Origin: a virus
DNA: 34,664 nucleotides
Virus record (IMG/VR): IMGVR_UViG_3300040960_002782
Coordinates: 1 to 34,664 of that record
Direction: 5' to 3' (one strand)
How positions within the stretch are numbered: position 1 is the stretch's first letter; each line of letters begins with the position of its first letter. Under the pieces are notes generated by a model. It was not told where the DNA came from and made no database searches. It saw only the letters and a program-made list of their open reading frames with translations. Position numbers and translations under genes: made by a program. Of the stretch, positions 1 to 7,567 are shown piece by piece.

Positions 1-1
1 T

Positions 2-793
2 TTCCTATTCTTCACGATTTTGGGTAACTACGGTCTGTCATTGCAACTGTCTGGAGACTTAGATGTAGTGGCTGTACTCAACGAGCATGGCGCAACCAAA
101 GCGATCTTCTCGATGCTTGACCAACTACCAATGAGCACACTGGTTATCGCGGTATTTACGCTGTTGTGTATTATCTTCACGGCAACGACTTTTGACTCTA
201 TCTCATACATCTTGGCGTCGGTAGTACAAAACAACGTGACAGAAGAGCCTATGCGTTGGAACCGCATGTTCTGGGCATTTACACTGTCATTTCTGCCAAC
301 GATTTTGATGTTCTTGGGCGGCTTAAGCACACTTCAAACTGCAGCTATCGTGGGTGGCCTACCGCTACTAGGAATTTCGGTTATGTTGATGGTTTCTGCT
401 GTTCGTGCGACCAGTCTCGACCTACGCCATCAAGATGACTACATCGAGCCAACAATCAACATCGAAGAACTGCCAGACATGGACCCATGGTCCGCTGAAG
501 GTATGGCACTGGCTCAGTTTGAGAAAGTAAAAGATGCAGCTCAAGACGCAGCCGAGCTAGAGCGTTCCGCCTACAAAGCGCTGGCAGATGTGAAAAAAGA
601 GATTCGAGCATATGTTCTTGAACAAGGCTCTCAGATGGAAACGCATGAATTGCCGGAAGAGTTGCAGCAAGCACTGGAGCTTGCTGAGAGCAACCTAACC
701 GCAGCACAAGCGAAGAAACTTGAGTTGTCCGAACAGGCACAGAAAGCTCGTAGTGCGTTCAATCAAGTGGTTGCAGAACTACCACTTAATTGA
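2..793 (+). CDS. BCCT-family betaine/carnitine/choline transporter, C-terminal part
   Basis: The frame is open from the window edge, so the gene starts outside. The visible 263 residues hold the last transmembrane segments of a sodium- or proton-coupled BCCT osmolyte transporter. The family-typical stretch FTATTFDSISYILAS lies near residue 60, and two further hydrophobic helices follow. The last 110 residues are a charged cytoplasmic tail rich in E, K, A and Q with strong coiled-coil character, longer than the minimal family core. Such C-terminal extensions act as osmosensors in BetP-type carriers; that role here is inference. The gene ends just before a bidirectional terminator. The exact substrate cannot be told from this part. 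Confidence 0.88.
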   Translation, partial: FLFFTILGNYGLSLQLSGDLDVVAVLNEHGATKAIFSMLDQLPMSTLVIAVFTLLCIIFTATTFDSISYILASVVQNNVTEEPMRWNRMFWAFTLSFLPTILMFLGGLSTLQTAAIVGGLPLLGISVMLMVSAVRATSLDLRHQDDYIEPTINIEELPDMDPWSAEGMALAQFEKVKDAAQDAAELERSAYKALADVKKEIRAYVLEQGSQMETHELPEELQQALELAESNLTAAQAKKLELSEQAQKARSAFNQVVAELPLN

Positions 794-840
794 CCTTAGC
801 CATGACGATGTCCACTTGCTTGGACCCTCCTAACTAAGCA

Positions 841-870
841 AAAGGCTCACAGAGATGCGAGCCTTTTTTT
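841..870 (+). terminator. Bidirectional intrinsic terminator after the BCCT gene
   Basis: A perfect 8-bp stem, AAAGGCTC with GAGCCTTT, has a 10-nt loop and runs into seven T residues on the plus strand. Read on the minus strand the same stem ends in TTTT. Before the phage integrated it would have served both this gene and the convergent ycgN, whose original stop lies at 898-900. Confidence 0.85.
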
Positions 871-897
871 CATTCTTTTATTCGCGATTAATCGACA

Positions 898-932
898 CTA
901 AGCGCGATTTGGGTGGTTGATGATGTGGTCTT
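898..932 (-). pseudogene. ycgN: Displaced original 3' end of ycgN
   Basis: Read on the minus strand from 930, ten codons give DHIINHPNRA and then TAG at 898-900. The intact ycgN at the other prophage end finishes [10 protein letters not shown] and a stop at the same distance. The match is protein-like with mostly third-position changes, so this is the host's own ycgN tail cut off by integration. An in-frame stop immediately upstream (931-933) belongs to phage DNA. Confidence 0.85.
923..932. other. attL core
   Basis: The 10 bp ATGTGGTCTT are identical at 33555-33564. On the left they join displaced host ycgN codons to phage DNA, and on the right they join phage DNA to the body of ycgN. The crossover must lie within or right beside this identity. 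The longer aligned region has scattered mismatches. Confidence 0.75.
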
Positions 933-994
933 ACTAAACGCCAGATAATTACCATTTTAAAATCAATTACTTAAACAATGACCAATTGCAATTT

Positions 995-1012
995 GTCCCA
1001 AAAATGTCCACA
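995..1012 (+). repeat. Putative integrase arm-type sites, left arm
   Basis: TGTCCACA lies at 1005-1012, and a degenerate copy, TGTCCCA, starts 11 bp upstream at 994. The same heptamer GTCCACA occurs three times at 33421-33451 beside the other end. Paired short repeats on both sides of the att core are typical of tyrosine-integrase arm sites. The alternative is a site for the excisionase. Confidence 0.45.
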
Positions 1013-1474
1013 CCGTGAATTTATGGGCATCTGGAAAAATCGCGTTTTCTGTCATTGCTTTGTTCTCTTTTTCCGCTCCCTTTGCCAGCTTCATCCAATG
1101 AACAAATTTGAAAAAACAGTTTTTTTAGCAGATTGGCGCTAAAGCCTTGCTATATCTGGCTTAGATGCCAACCAAAGAGATCTTTAATTTTGCACACTAG
1201 ATCTTTAAAAAACTGACGAAAAACACAGAGCAACATTAAAAATCAACAACTTGCAATAAAGCACTAGATCCTTACAGATCGTCATTATTGCAATTTATCG
1301 AAAAAAAGCGCAATTGTTGAAATTCTATTAGGCGTAATATAAGCCCTTTTCAGAGGTTTTTCATATCACTCGAAGTCCTTATAGCAAAAGGCTTTATCGC
1401 GTGCTCTACGCCTTTCCTAGCCCCGTAGATTTTCACCAAATCAAAATTGCGAAAAAACCAGATCGAAAACATCG

Positions 1475-1523
1475 CAGGTGGGGAGGAGGAGTGCGGATTC
1501 CGTCACCTGATTGCTCCTTTCCT
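1475..1523. other. Candidate cos (DNA packaging) site
   Basis: A G-rich run, GGTGGGGAGGAGGAG, is followed by the near-palindrome CGGATTCCG (1494-1502). Both sit inside the inverted repeat CAGGTG (1475-1480) and CACCTG (1504-1509). P2-type cos regions are likewise G-rich with local dyad symmetry. The position between the final tail gene and the att site is where HP1-type phages keep cos. No cleavage position can be proved from sequence alone. Confidence 0.35.
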
Positions 1524-1562
1524 TGGCGTTAGTCTGTAGCTATGCCATTGGGCTTTAGGTAT

Positions 1563-1588
1563 AAGAAAAGCGCCCGTGGAGGGCGCTT
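1563..1588 (-). terminator. Terminator of the late operon
   Basis: On the minus strand AAGCGCCC pairs with GGGCGCTT around a 5-nt loop and continues into TTTTCTT. It lies 25 bp past the stop of the last late gene, so it ends the minus-strand morphogenesis transcript. Confidence 0.85.
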
Positions 1589-1613
1589 GGTGATGATATG
1601 GTATGTGTTTAGC

Positions 1614-1811
1614 TTAGGTTACTTTGTAGTTCCCAGCTGAGCTGCCGCCTGTGACTGGCACTTGTGCATTCTGTGTAATTTCGTCCACTACTGCGTTAGC
1701 AATGGCTTCTGCCATCTTACCAGCCATAGCGAACTCACCATCAAGAACAAAGCCCTGTGCTTTCAATTCGTTTTCTAACTTCTCTTTCAGTGATGCTTTG
1801 CTTAATGCCAT
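1614..1811 (-). CDS. Small conserved phage protein at the end of the late operon
   Basis: 65 aa beginning MALSKASLKEKL. The start at 1811 is chosen because it lies 2 bp after the stop of the upstream spike gene; an upstream in-frame alternative at 1826 would overlap that gene. The sequence is an amphipathic helix (residues 4-20) followed by a second helical stretch, AMAGKMAEAIANAVVDEI, and a short glycine-rich tail. Its place as last gene of the baseplate block suggests a baseplate or tail role, but no function is recognised. Confidence 0.7.
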   Translation of the reverse strand: MALSKASLKEKLENELKAQGFVLDGEFAMAGKMAEAIANAVVDEITQNAQVPVTGGSSAGNYKVT

Positions 1812-1812
1812 C

Positions 1813-2508
1813 TTACTTACCTGCAAATACGGTGGTTGATACGTCTACATGAGGCTTACCCATAAACGGGCAAATGCTCGCACCTGTGCATACTCCTTTA
1901 CCACCATTCATCTTTATCGAGTCTGCATTCTCGGTGATATTTTTAGCTGTGGTTGTCTTATTACCTTTGACGGTTTCCGTGTGGTCACCTTCAATTTCGG
2001 CTAAACGGTTTTCCAGTACTTTGATTCGTTGGTTAAGACATTCCAACTTATCGTATTTATCTGTCTTTCGTTCAAAGTTACCGTCTTGGTCCACCAAGTG
2101 ATAAACGCCTTGGCGTTGTTGATATCGGCTCTCACCTTCTTTGATACCTGGTAGTTTGAAGCCAAGTGGAAGAACGCAACGAATAAAAGGTTTGTCCGGT
2201 TGGCCGAACATAAAGCCTAACTCTACAATGCTACCAATTGCAGGTGGTTCCAAACGGCCAGCATGATCACCAAGACCAGGCACCGGAAGTGGTACCGCCT
2301 GCAGTGGTGGTTTGTCTTCGTATTCCATGCCCTTTTCATCAAGTAGCTGAACATCCACGGCATAATGAGGATAAAAGCGATCAGACAAGTCACCCTCTTC
2401 TGGTAGTTCTGGCAATGCAACCACCTTTCCCCATCTTGGCAAATGCCACTGGCCTGTGAACTCTGGAAACAACCTAAAAATAATGCGCTTAATAACATTC
2501 ACATCCAT
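1813..2508 (-). CDS. Baseplate assembly protein V / central spike
   Basis: 231 aa. The first 110 residues look like a gpV/gp5-type OB-fold, with PRWGKVVALPELPEEGD and the GSIVELGFMFGQPDKPF strand pair. A short coiled segment follows (about 145-170, LECLNQRIKVLENRLAEIEG). The end is a beta-helical tip with KGNKTTTAKNITENADSIKMNGG and a Cys-containing apex (CTGASICPFMGKPHVDV). It would puncture the outer membrane when the tail contracts. The start overlaps the hub gene by 10 bp, indicating translational coupling. The Cys/His residues at the apex could bind a metal as PAAR-like tips do; that is inference. Confidence 0.75.
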   Translation of the reverse strand: MDVNVIKRIIFRLFPEFTGQWHLPRWGKVVALPELPEEGDLSDRFYPHYAVDVQLLDEKGMEYEDKPPLQAVPLPVPGLGDHAGRLEPPAIGSIVELGFMFGQPDKPFIRCVLPLGFKLPGIKEGESRYQQRQGVYHLVDQDGNFERKTDKYDKLECLNQRIKVLENRLAEIEGDHTETVKGNKTTTAKNITENADSIKMNGGKGVCTGASICPFMGKPHVDVSTTVFAGK

Positions 2509-3188
2509 GTTAGCTTTGTCTCCGTTCCTTCAAACTCTACACCAATTAATCGAAGACCATTCACGACAACACCTGGCTTTAGTTTTGGAATAGCCGGTAT
2601 CTTTACTGACTTGTTGGCCGTATGGTTAGTCATTAACTCATTGGCTATCGAGATAGGTTTATCAGCCCAGTGGGAGTCTTTCCAACTACCTAAGTAAATT
2701 TGACCGTTACCTTGTTGCTGCCAGAATAAATCATCAATACTGAACGCTTGGGCTAATTCGTCCATGACTCGATACCCATTACCATCACTGTAAAAACAAG
2801 GAACAGCGGTTTTGCTGTAGGCTTTCTCTGGTACCACAAATTGAAGCCCCGTTTTGTTGGTCACTTCGCTAAGCAGCTGCATCAGTGTCGGGTGACGCAT
2901 GATGATGTTAAGGGGTTTATATAGTATTGCCGCTAATTCGCGGCAAAAGACTTTTGACCAACCTTTCTCAGCAGGTTGCACTCGTTCAATGTAACCAAGA
3001 AAAATTCGTGTAATATCGTCACCCCAACCTAAGTCCACTGCAATAATAGTATTTGGTTCTGGGTTACCCTCAATACTCAATTCACACCGACCTGGCGTGT
3101 TTTCACTAAATACTATGCGGTGGCTTTGGACTTTAGCTTTTTGGCTACCCAGATAAACGCGACAAACAAATCTATTATTTGCACTCAT
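2499..3188 (-). CDS. Baseplate hub protein (gpD/gp27-like)
   Basis: 229 aa. The N-terminal part has the hub-type pattern of repeated beta strands (FVCRVYLGSQKAKVQSHRIVF, CELSIEG, TIIAVDLGWGDD, RIFLGYIERVQP). A helix follows (about 103-115, TLMQLLSEVTNKTGL), then a second beta domain. This is the layout of P2 gpD, Mu gp44 and T4 gp27 hubs, which join the tail tube to the spike. It sits directly before the spike gene, as expected for the partner. It is shorter than P2 gpD, so an annotation pipeline may only call it hypothetical. Confidence 0.6.
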   Translation of the reverse strand: MSANNRFVCRVYLGSQKAKVQSHRIVFSENTPGRCELSIEGNPEPNTIIAVDLGWGDDITRIFLGYIERVQPAEKGWSKVFCRELAAILYKPLNIIMRHPTLMQLLSEVTNKTGLQFVVPEKAYSKTAVPCFYSDGNGYRVMDELAQAFSIDDLFWQQQGNGQIYLGSWKDSHWADKPISIANELMTNHTANKSVKIPAIPKLKPGVVVNGLRLIGVEFEGTETKLTWM

Positions 3189-3202
3189 AAATCACCATTA
3201 GA

Positions 3203-3733
3203 TCAGAGCTTATTGCTCTCATTTAGTGCTCTCTGAAAACCTGTCAATTCAACTTCTGTACCTGGCGGCACATCTTCACTTTGTCCTGCAACGACTGGAG
3301 TTGTAACTCCTTGCACTTTTTGTTGTGCTGCAGGTGCATCTGGTTGGCGTTGCTCGACTCGTTCTGGTACCGATAAGTACTCAACTAGCTCAAACGAAAC
3401 ACTCCATTGCCTATGAGAATCTTGCTCATCGGCACGGACTGCACCTTGGAATTTCACCTGGCGAATCTTCAGAGCTTCGGCTGTTTTGTTACTGATACGG
3501 TAGATATGGCGAGAGCCATTTTCTAATGCTTCGGCCATGCTAAACAGGTTGGTGAGAAGTTGGCTCATACTGAACGGGATCACACCTTTTATGGTTAGAA
3601 TTTTGCCTTTGGTACCTGTTTCTGCTTGGTCGGTGGCCGAAGTTTGGCCGGACATATCTTGTCCGGCTAACTGTTGGCGAACGCTAATGCGTAAGTTCTT
3701 TAGTGGGAGCTGAGCTCCATTTAAAATCAACAT
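3203..3733 (-). CDS. Baseplate complex protein
   Basis: 176 aa from the ATG at 3733. A GTG one codon earlier is possible, but AGAAG lies 6 bp before the ATG. The pattern LPLKNLRISVRQQLAGQDMSGQTSATDQAETGT, then KGKILTIKGVIPF, is what I recall from baseplate proteins of K139-like phages that cap the tube near the hub. The last 50 residues are proline- and glutamine-rich and probably disordered. It lies 14 bp upstream of the hub gene. The family name is from memory, so the exact role is less sure than the baseplate context. Confidence 0.55.
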   Translation of the reverse strand: MLILNGAQLPLKNLRISVRQQLAGQDMSGQTSATDQAETGTKGKILTIKGVIPFSMSQLLTNLFSMAEALENGSRHIYRISNKTAEALKIRQVKFQGAVRADEQDSHRQWSVSFELVEYLSVPERVEQRQPDAPAAQQKVQGVTTPVVAGQSEDVPPGTEVELTGFQRALNESNKL

Positions 3734-3742
3734 CACACACTT

Positions 3743-3973
3743 CTATGGCTGAATATCGTAAAGCTCATGAACTTTAGGGTGTTCTGAGTTTGCCCAGTCG
3801 CGACAAGAATCTATGAAAGTATACATCTGCTGTTTTTGCTCAGCAGTACCTGTTCGTTCTAAGGTTAATTGCTTACCCATCGAATAGTGGGAAACAATAT
3901 GTTTCTCACAACGTTCATTAACTTCAATCAAACTCATAATATCGTTTGAATAATCAATTACTTCATTACTCAT
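3743..3973 (-). CDS. Small unknown protein beside the tail-fibre genes
   Basis: 76 aa, acidic, no membrane segment. It starts 2 bp after the fibre-tip gene, so it is co-translated with it. The end, DWANSEHPKVHELYDIQP, is rich in aromatic and charged residues. A gene directly after the fibre is often a fibre chaperone in P2-like phages, but this one does not show the features of the P2 gpG family. A chaperone role is inference from position only. Confidence 0.65.
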   Translation of the reverse strand: MSNEVIDYSNDIMSLIEVNERCEKHIVSHYSMGKQLTLERTGTAEQKQQMYTFIDSCRDWANSEHPKVHELYDIQP

Positions 3974-3975
3974 AA

Positions 3976-4731
3976 TTAGCTACCTGGTTTCGTGTCAAAA
4001 GGTGCATCGCCGTAAAGCGAAGGGAAATAGCCCCACTTAGGATTTTCACTATCGAGTGAAACACGTCCTGATACTGCTCCTGGCCAGATAAACAGCACTT
4101 CGCCCGATGACGTATAAACATAAGGATGGATGTTCAAGTAATAACCTGGTAACGCACCGTAATAAGTGCCACAGCACTTCCATTCATTATTCGCTCCATT
4201 TAACCAATGACCGCGAATATCTCCCGAAAGTATTTTTGCATAACTTCCCGCAGTGACAGATGTTGATGAACTAATAACTTGGCTTGGGTACAGTGAATGT
4301 TTTGAGTGATGATCGCTATCATATCCACTCCACACCATTTTCATTACTCGGATTTCCGGAATAAAATGTTTAACTCCGGAGCGTCCCATTGCCGCTAGGA
4401 TTTCTTGCTCTTCAGCATCTCTATCGACCCAATCAATACCTGAAACAATCGTTCTGTACAGTGACACTCGAATATCAAAGTCAGAGTTCTTCGCGAAAAA
4501 ATCTAGGTTATCTCCAGTCAAGTTCCCATATTGGTTTTTAGACTGCCGTGTTATGCCATATTCACCTCTAGCCCCTGCGATATAACTGTCAATCTGAGCC
4601 TTGGCTTGTGCGACTTCATTGTCAATCTGCCCCATCTTTTGGCTGACCTCAGTGGTCACCGCTTTACTAGCTTCGGTTTGCTGTAACGAAGCATTAATCG
4701 CTTGTTGTAAAAGCCAGTCTGTATTACTCAT
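3976..4731 (-). CDS. Tail-fibre tip / receptor-binding protein
   Basis: 251 aa. Residues 1-55 are a coiled coil (TEASKAVTTEVSQKMGQIDNE, then AQAKAQIDSYIAGARG). The rest is a globular domain rich in G, S, Y and W, with segments such as GHWLNGANNEWKCCGTYYG and GYYLNIHPYVYTSSGEVLFIW. This fits the distal receptor-binding part of a tail fibre. It overlaps the collar-domain gene upstream by 8 bp, and both products have coiled coils at the joining ends, so they probably assemble into one fibre. The host receptor cannot be inferred. Confidence 0.65.
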   Translation of the reverse strand: MSNTDWLLQQAINASLQQTEASKAVTTEVSQKMGQIDNEVAQAKAQIDSYIAGARGEYGITRQSKNQYGNLTGDNLDFFAKNSDFDIRVSLYRTIVSGIDWVDRDAEEQEILAAMGRSGVKHFIPEIRVMKMVWSGYDSDHHSKHSLYPSQVISSSTSVTAGSYAKILSGDIRGHWLNGANNEWKCCGTYYGALPGYYLNIHPYVYTSSGEVLFIWPGAVSGRVSLDSENPKWGYFPSLYGDAPFDTKPGS

Positions 4732-5530
4732 CTTCTTTCTCCATGACTCTTAATTTTTCATTCACCTTCATAAGTTCGAGCTCTTGCTGAACGTTCTGTT
4801 TCTGGCTCTGTAACAACCCAGTGGTTAAGGAAATATCCATGTCCAATCGTTCTTGAGTAGACTTCTCATGCGAACGTTTATACTGGACGTATAGAACGTC
4901 ATGCTTCGCTTGATGGACACTCTCTTGCAGTTCGAGATCTTTAATTCGCTCCTCTAGGAGGCGATTCTTATCGTGCAAAGACATGCTTTCATGACTCTGA
5001 AGAATGATGTTTTTTTGTGCTAAGAATAACCCCGTGCTTAGTTGGGCAATTAATGCATCCATGTCATTGAGCTTGGATTCATAATTAAACTGCCATGTCT
5101 CAGAGGCCACAGTAATATTTGTGATTGCTTGCGCGCCCGAAAACTTGAGTAAGAAGTTACGCGTTAAGTTGTTTCCTTCTTCACCAGTCAATTCGTTATT
5201 CTTGCGCTTAGACTGCACCACCATGTGGTTGGCCGACACCAACACACCTTCTTCACTGACTAACCCAAGCCAATTAAAATCAAAGTTACCAATGGTGTTA
5301 TCCAAGATAAGTGAGTAAACCACTTCATTCGAATTCACATAGGCACTTCGCGTTGGCGCCATTCTTAGTCGAATTTGGTTGCTTGGAGGCAACGACTGAT
5401 TTCTTTCTGGCGGCACTGAAGGATCAACACCTGGCACGTAAGCCAAAACAAACTCTGCAATTTCTAATGGCTCTTCCGCTTGCTGCTTTTGTGCAATAAG
5501 CTGTTCGCCCGCGATAGTAATGACTGCCAT
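4724..5530 (-). CDS. Phage tail-collar fibre protein (DUF3751-type N-terminus)
   Basis: 268 aa. Residues 1-165 match the baseplate-attachment domain of P2-type fibres: ITIAGEQLIAQKQQAEEPLEIAEFVLAYVPG, with VVYSLILDNTIGNFDFNWLGLV and the KFSGAQAITN region. Residues 180-268 are almost entirely a charged coiled coil (for example LQSQKQNVQQELELMKVNEKL). In most P2-like phages the same polypeptide continues into a long shaft and tip. Here it stops, and the tip is a separate overlapping gene. Confidence 0.8.
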   Translation of the reverse strand: MAVITIAGEQLIAQKQQAEEPLEIAEFVLAYVPGVDPSVPPERNQSLPPSNQIRLRMAPTRSAYVNSNEVVYSLILDNTIGNFDFNWLGLVSEEGVLVSANHMVVQSKRKNNELTGEEGNNLTRNFLLKFSGAQAITNITVASETWQFNYESKLNDMDALIAQLSTGLFLAQKNIILQSHESMSLHDKNRLLEERIKDLELQESVHQAKHDVLYVQYKRSHEKSTQERLDMDISLTTGLLQSQKQNVQQELELMKVNEKLRVMEKEDE

Positions 5531-5534
5531 ATTC

Positions 5535-6068
5535 TTATCCTATTGAAGCTGAGTAGGTTTCATGGGTATGGCTGAACTCAGCAACCGAAACATGAAAATT
5601 AGCGGTAGTGGTCACATCAAAGCTGTATCGTCGGCATGTTCGCCCATATTGCCTTACAATGGCGTCCATCAAACCAGGTACATCGTTGATGTCTCCATCA
5701 TTCACTTTGACGCTCACGATATCCCAAGGGTAATAGTTCAGCCTTTCGTCAATTTTGATATGTGGGTAACCGAGTTTGGCAAACATATCTTCCCAACCAA
5801 CTTCTGAGCCGCCACCTGCCGCAAAGGAGTATGCAAAGTTCACCCTTATGCGATAAATCTCTTCTGGCTCTTCAGGTAGTCGCTCGATGTCACGTTGCCA
5901 AGCAATCAAGTCCACAAACTCAATGGGGGCTACCATCGGGTCTAATTGCTGCAGCGGCCACTCCAACACGGCTTTGATTGCATCCCAGTATCCAAGAAGG
6001 GCGTTTGCTAATTTGAGGATTTCCCCTTTGCCCATCCAGTGCTTTAACTTAAATTCAGGCAGTTGCAA
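5535..6068 (-). CDS. I: Tail protein I (P2 gpI family)
   Basis: 177 aa, close to the usual gpI length. The signature is the early WDAIKAVLEWPLQQLDPMVAPIEFVDLIAWQRDIERL segment, then EEIYRIRVNFAYSFAAGGGS. It is a baseplate wedge component next to gpJ and the fibre. Its start overlaps the end of the baseplate J gene by 14 bp, and the collar-fibre gene follows after 4 bp. Order J, I, fibre is the P2 order. Confidence 0.85.
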   Translation of the reverse strand: MQLPEFKLKHWMGKGEILKLANALLGYWDAIKAVLEWPLQQLDPMVAPIEFVDLIAWQRDIERLPEEPEEIYRIRVNFAYSFAAGGGSEVGWEDMFAKLGYPHIKIDERLNYYPWDIVSVKVNDGDINDVPGLMDAIVRQYGRTCRRYSFDVTTTANFHVSVAEFSHTHETYSASIG

Positions 6069-7242
6069 TGGTCACCCCCAAGCTGCTAATACGAGGTACT
6101 TCCATACCATTGGCAATATCAGCATTATCGAATTCAATTGACTCAAGTTCAGGGAACTGGCCGTGAAGCTCTTGCGCCAATCTTGAGAAACTAAAGCGCG
6201 ATGAGGGTTTAGTTTTCGTCGCCTTGTAGTCCGTGTTCTGCCTAAATGCTGAACCAATGAATAGACCGATATCCGTTTCTAAGTCTTGCCTTTCAGCCCC
6301 TGTCAGCACTCGCCCAACCCACGCTTTGCATGTCACATCAATCAGATTACCTGGCATCGCATACACAAGAAGATCATCACCATGACCGTGGTTACCATCG
6401 CGATTGATATGATTATTTAAGTCACTCAGCATTTGAGAAGAAGGTTCGCCCGAGTCCAGCAAAATGAAGGCATTGGCTGAACCCGCACCGCGTGGCGCGT
6501 TATGCTCGAAGTAAACATTTTCACTGTTGATACCCGCTCGTAACATGAGTAATGAACGGTAAGCCGCGTCTATATGCCACTTTGCCACGCCGCTGAACTG
6601 GTTGCGGATACGAACTCGAAGCTGATCATCACTCTCTTCGTCGGCTCCGGCTTCAATAAGCCAATCAGCTGAGTTCACTACTTGTCCGATACCAGGGACT
6701 GCAGTAGCAAAAATGTGGTAGTAACCCTCACCAAGGTTATAGGCCGCACCTTCATGCTCTGCTTCCACTTCACCAATAACCGACAGCTCATTTTCAGGCA
6801 GCGTGGTATCTTCTTTTAACACCACTCGATAAACAGTGCCGTTAATAGGGTCAGTTTGAATAAATGTCCCTTTAGGAACGACAATAGCCGGCCCCTTTGA
6901 TGCGGCTCGATGAAACACGATTTGACCGAGTGCTTTCGTTGCAGGTTTGCGTTGTACGTTGAACTGCCAAGCCCATAAGTCGAGCCATTTGCCCACTGCC
7001 GTAGCAACAAACATATTTGGCAGAACATACCCAACCAAAAACGTATTGATAAGCCACACTGTTGGGCTGATCACCATGGTTTCAATCAAACGCCAAAACG
7101 GTGAGTACTTGGAGTCGTTAGCAATGATGCTACCTTGCTTCTCCGCTTCCTCTTTCAGCACTGCTTTCCATTGGTCTTCATCAAGAGGCAAGCCTGCTTT
7201 TTTAGCAAGTTCGGTAAAATCTGGTTTAGGTATATCAGTCAA
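6055..7242 (-). CDS. J: Baseplate J-like protein
   Basis: 395 aa. The central part has the baseplate J signature: KGTFIQTDPINGTVYRVV, GEVEAEHEGAAYNLGEG, then EEGADEESDDQLRVRI-type residues (GADEESDDQLRVRIRN) near 200. The C-terminal segment about RFSFSRLAQELHGQFPELESIEF is also typical. It forms the peripheral wedge of the contractile-tail baseplate. It overlaps the DUF2590 gene by 8 bp and gpI by 14 bp. Confidence 0.9.
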   Translation of the reverse strand: MTDIPKPDFTELAKKAGLPLDEDQWKAVLKEEAEKQGSIIANDSKYSPFWRLIETMVISPTVWLINTFLVGYVLPNMFVATAVGKWLDLWAWQFNVQRKPATKALGQIVFHRAASKGPAIVVPKGTFIQTDPINGTVYRVVLKEDTTLPENELSVIGEVEAEHEGAAYNLGEGYYHIFATAVPGIGQVVNSADWLIEAGADEESDDQLRVRIRNQFSGVAKWHIDAAYRSLLMLRAGINSENVYFEHNAPRGAGSANAFILLDSGEPSSQMLSDLNNHINRDGNHGHGDDLLVYAMPGNLIDVTCKAWVGRVLTGAERQDLETDIGLFIGSAFRQNTDYKATKTKPSSRFSFSRLAQELHGQFPELESIEFDNADIANGMEVPRISSLGVTIATA

Positions 7243-7567
7243 GGTTCACCTCTGTGCTTACTTCGCCAAACTCAAGGGTTTCTGCAAAAATGTAAATTAA
7301 GCCATCATTAACTTCGTCAATACGCACTGTACCTGGTACCAGCCGCACATCTTCTTCAACCAAGAGCTCTAATTGTGTCCGAGCATCCGCCTTTTTCGAC
7401 GGGCTGCGCTCTGCAATCAGATACACGGCTAGGTTACTCTCAATGATGGCGTGTTTAATGTCTTGGGCGATCACTGCTCGGTCTTGAATCAATACAGGGT
7501 TACGGCCTGCATCGAGTACCACATCACCGTTTTCAATTAGGATGTCTTGATAGAGGTAATCCGCCAT
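7235..7567 (-). CDS. DUF2590 protein, baseplate wedge (gpW/gp25-like position)
   Basis: 110 aa. The sequence MADYLYQDILIENGDVVLDAGRNPVLIQDRAVIAQDIKHAI matches my recollection of the DUF2590 family, found beside baseplate J in HP1-type phages. It is small and acidic with the gp25-like pattern of an input strand, a helix containing QD.K.AII, and a C-terminal beta hairpin. It lies between tape measure (one-base overlap at 7567) and gpJ, the slot gp25-like wedge proteins hold in P2 and T4. Confidence 0.8.
   Translation of the reverse strand: MADYLYQDILIENGDVVLDAGRNPVLIQDRAVIAQDIKHAIIESNLAVYLIAERSPSKKADARTQLELLVEEDVRLVPGTVRIDEVNDGLIYIFAETLEFGEVSTEVNLD

Larger units (their letters stand above)
933..1600. 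other. Noncoding left terminal region of the prophage
   Basis: No credible gene is present. The stretch is A/T-rich with short A tracts. AGATCTTTAA is repeated at 1178-1187 and 1199-1208, a 21-bp step or two helical turns, with further AGATC pentamers at 1266, 1277 and 1460. An inverted repeat TTGCAATAA/TTATTGCAA spans 1251-1293. In HP1-type phages the cos site lies between the last tail gene and attP, which is this interval, so these repeats could be terminase-, IHF- or integrase-binding sites. Confidence 0.55.
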
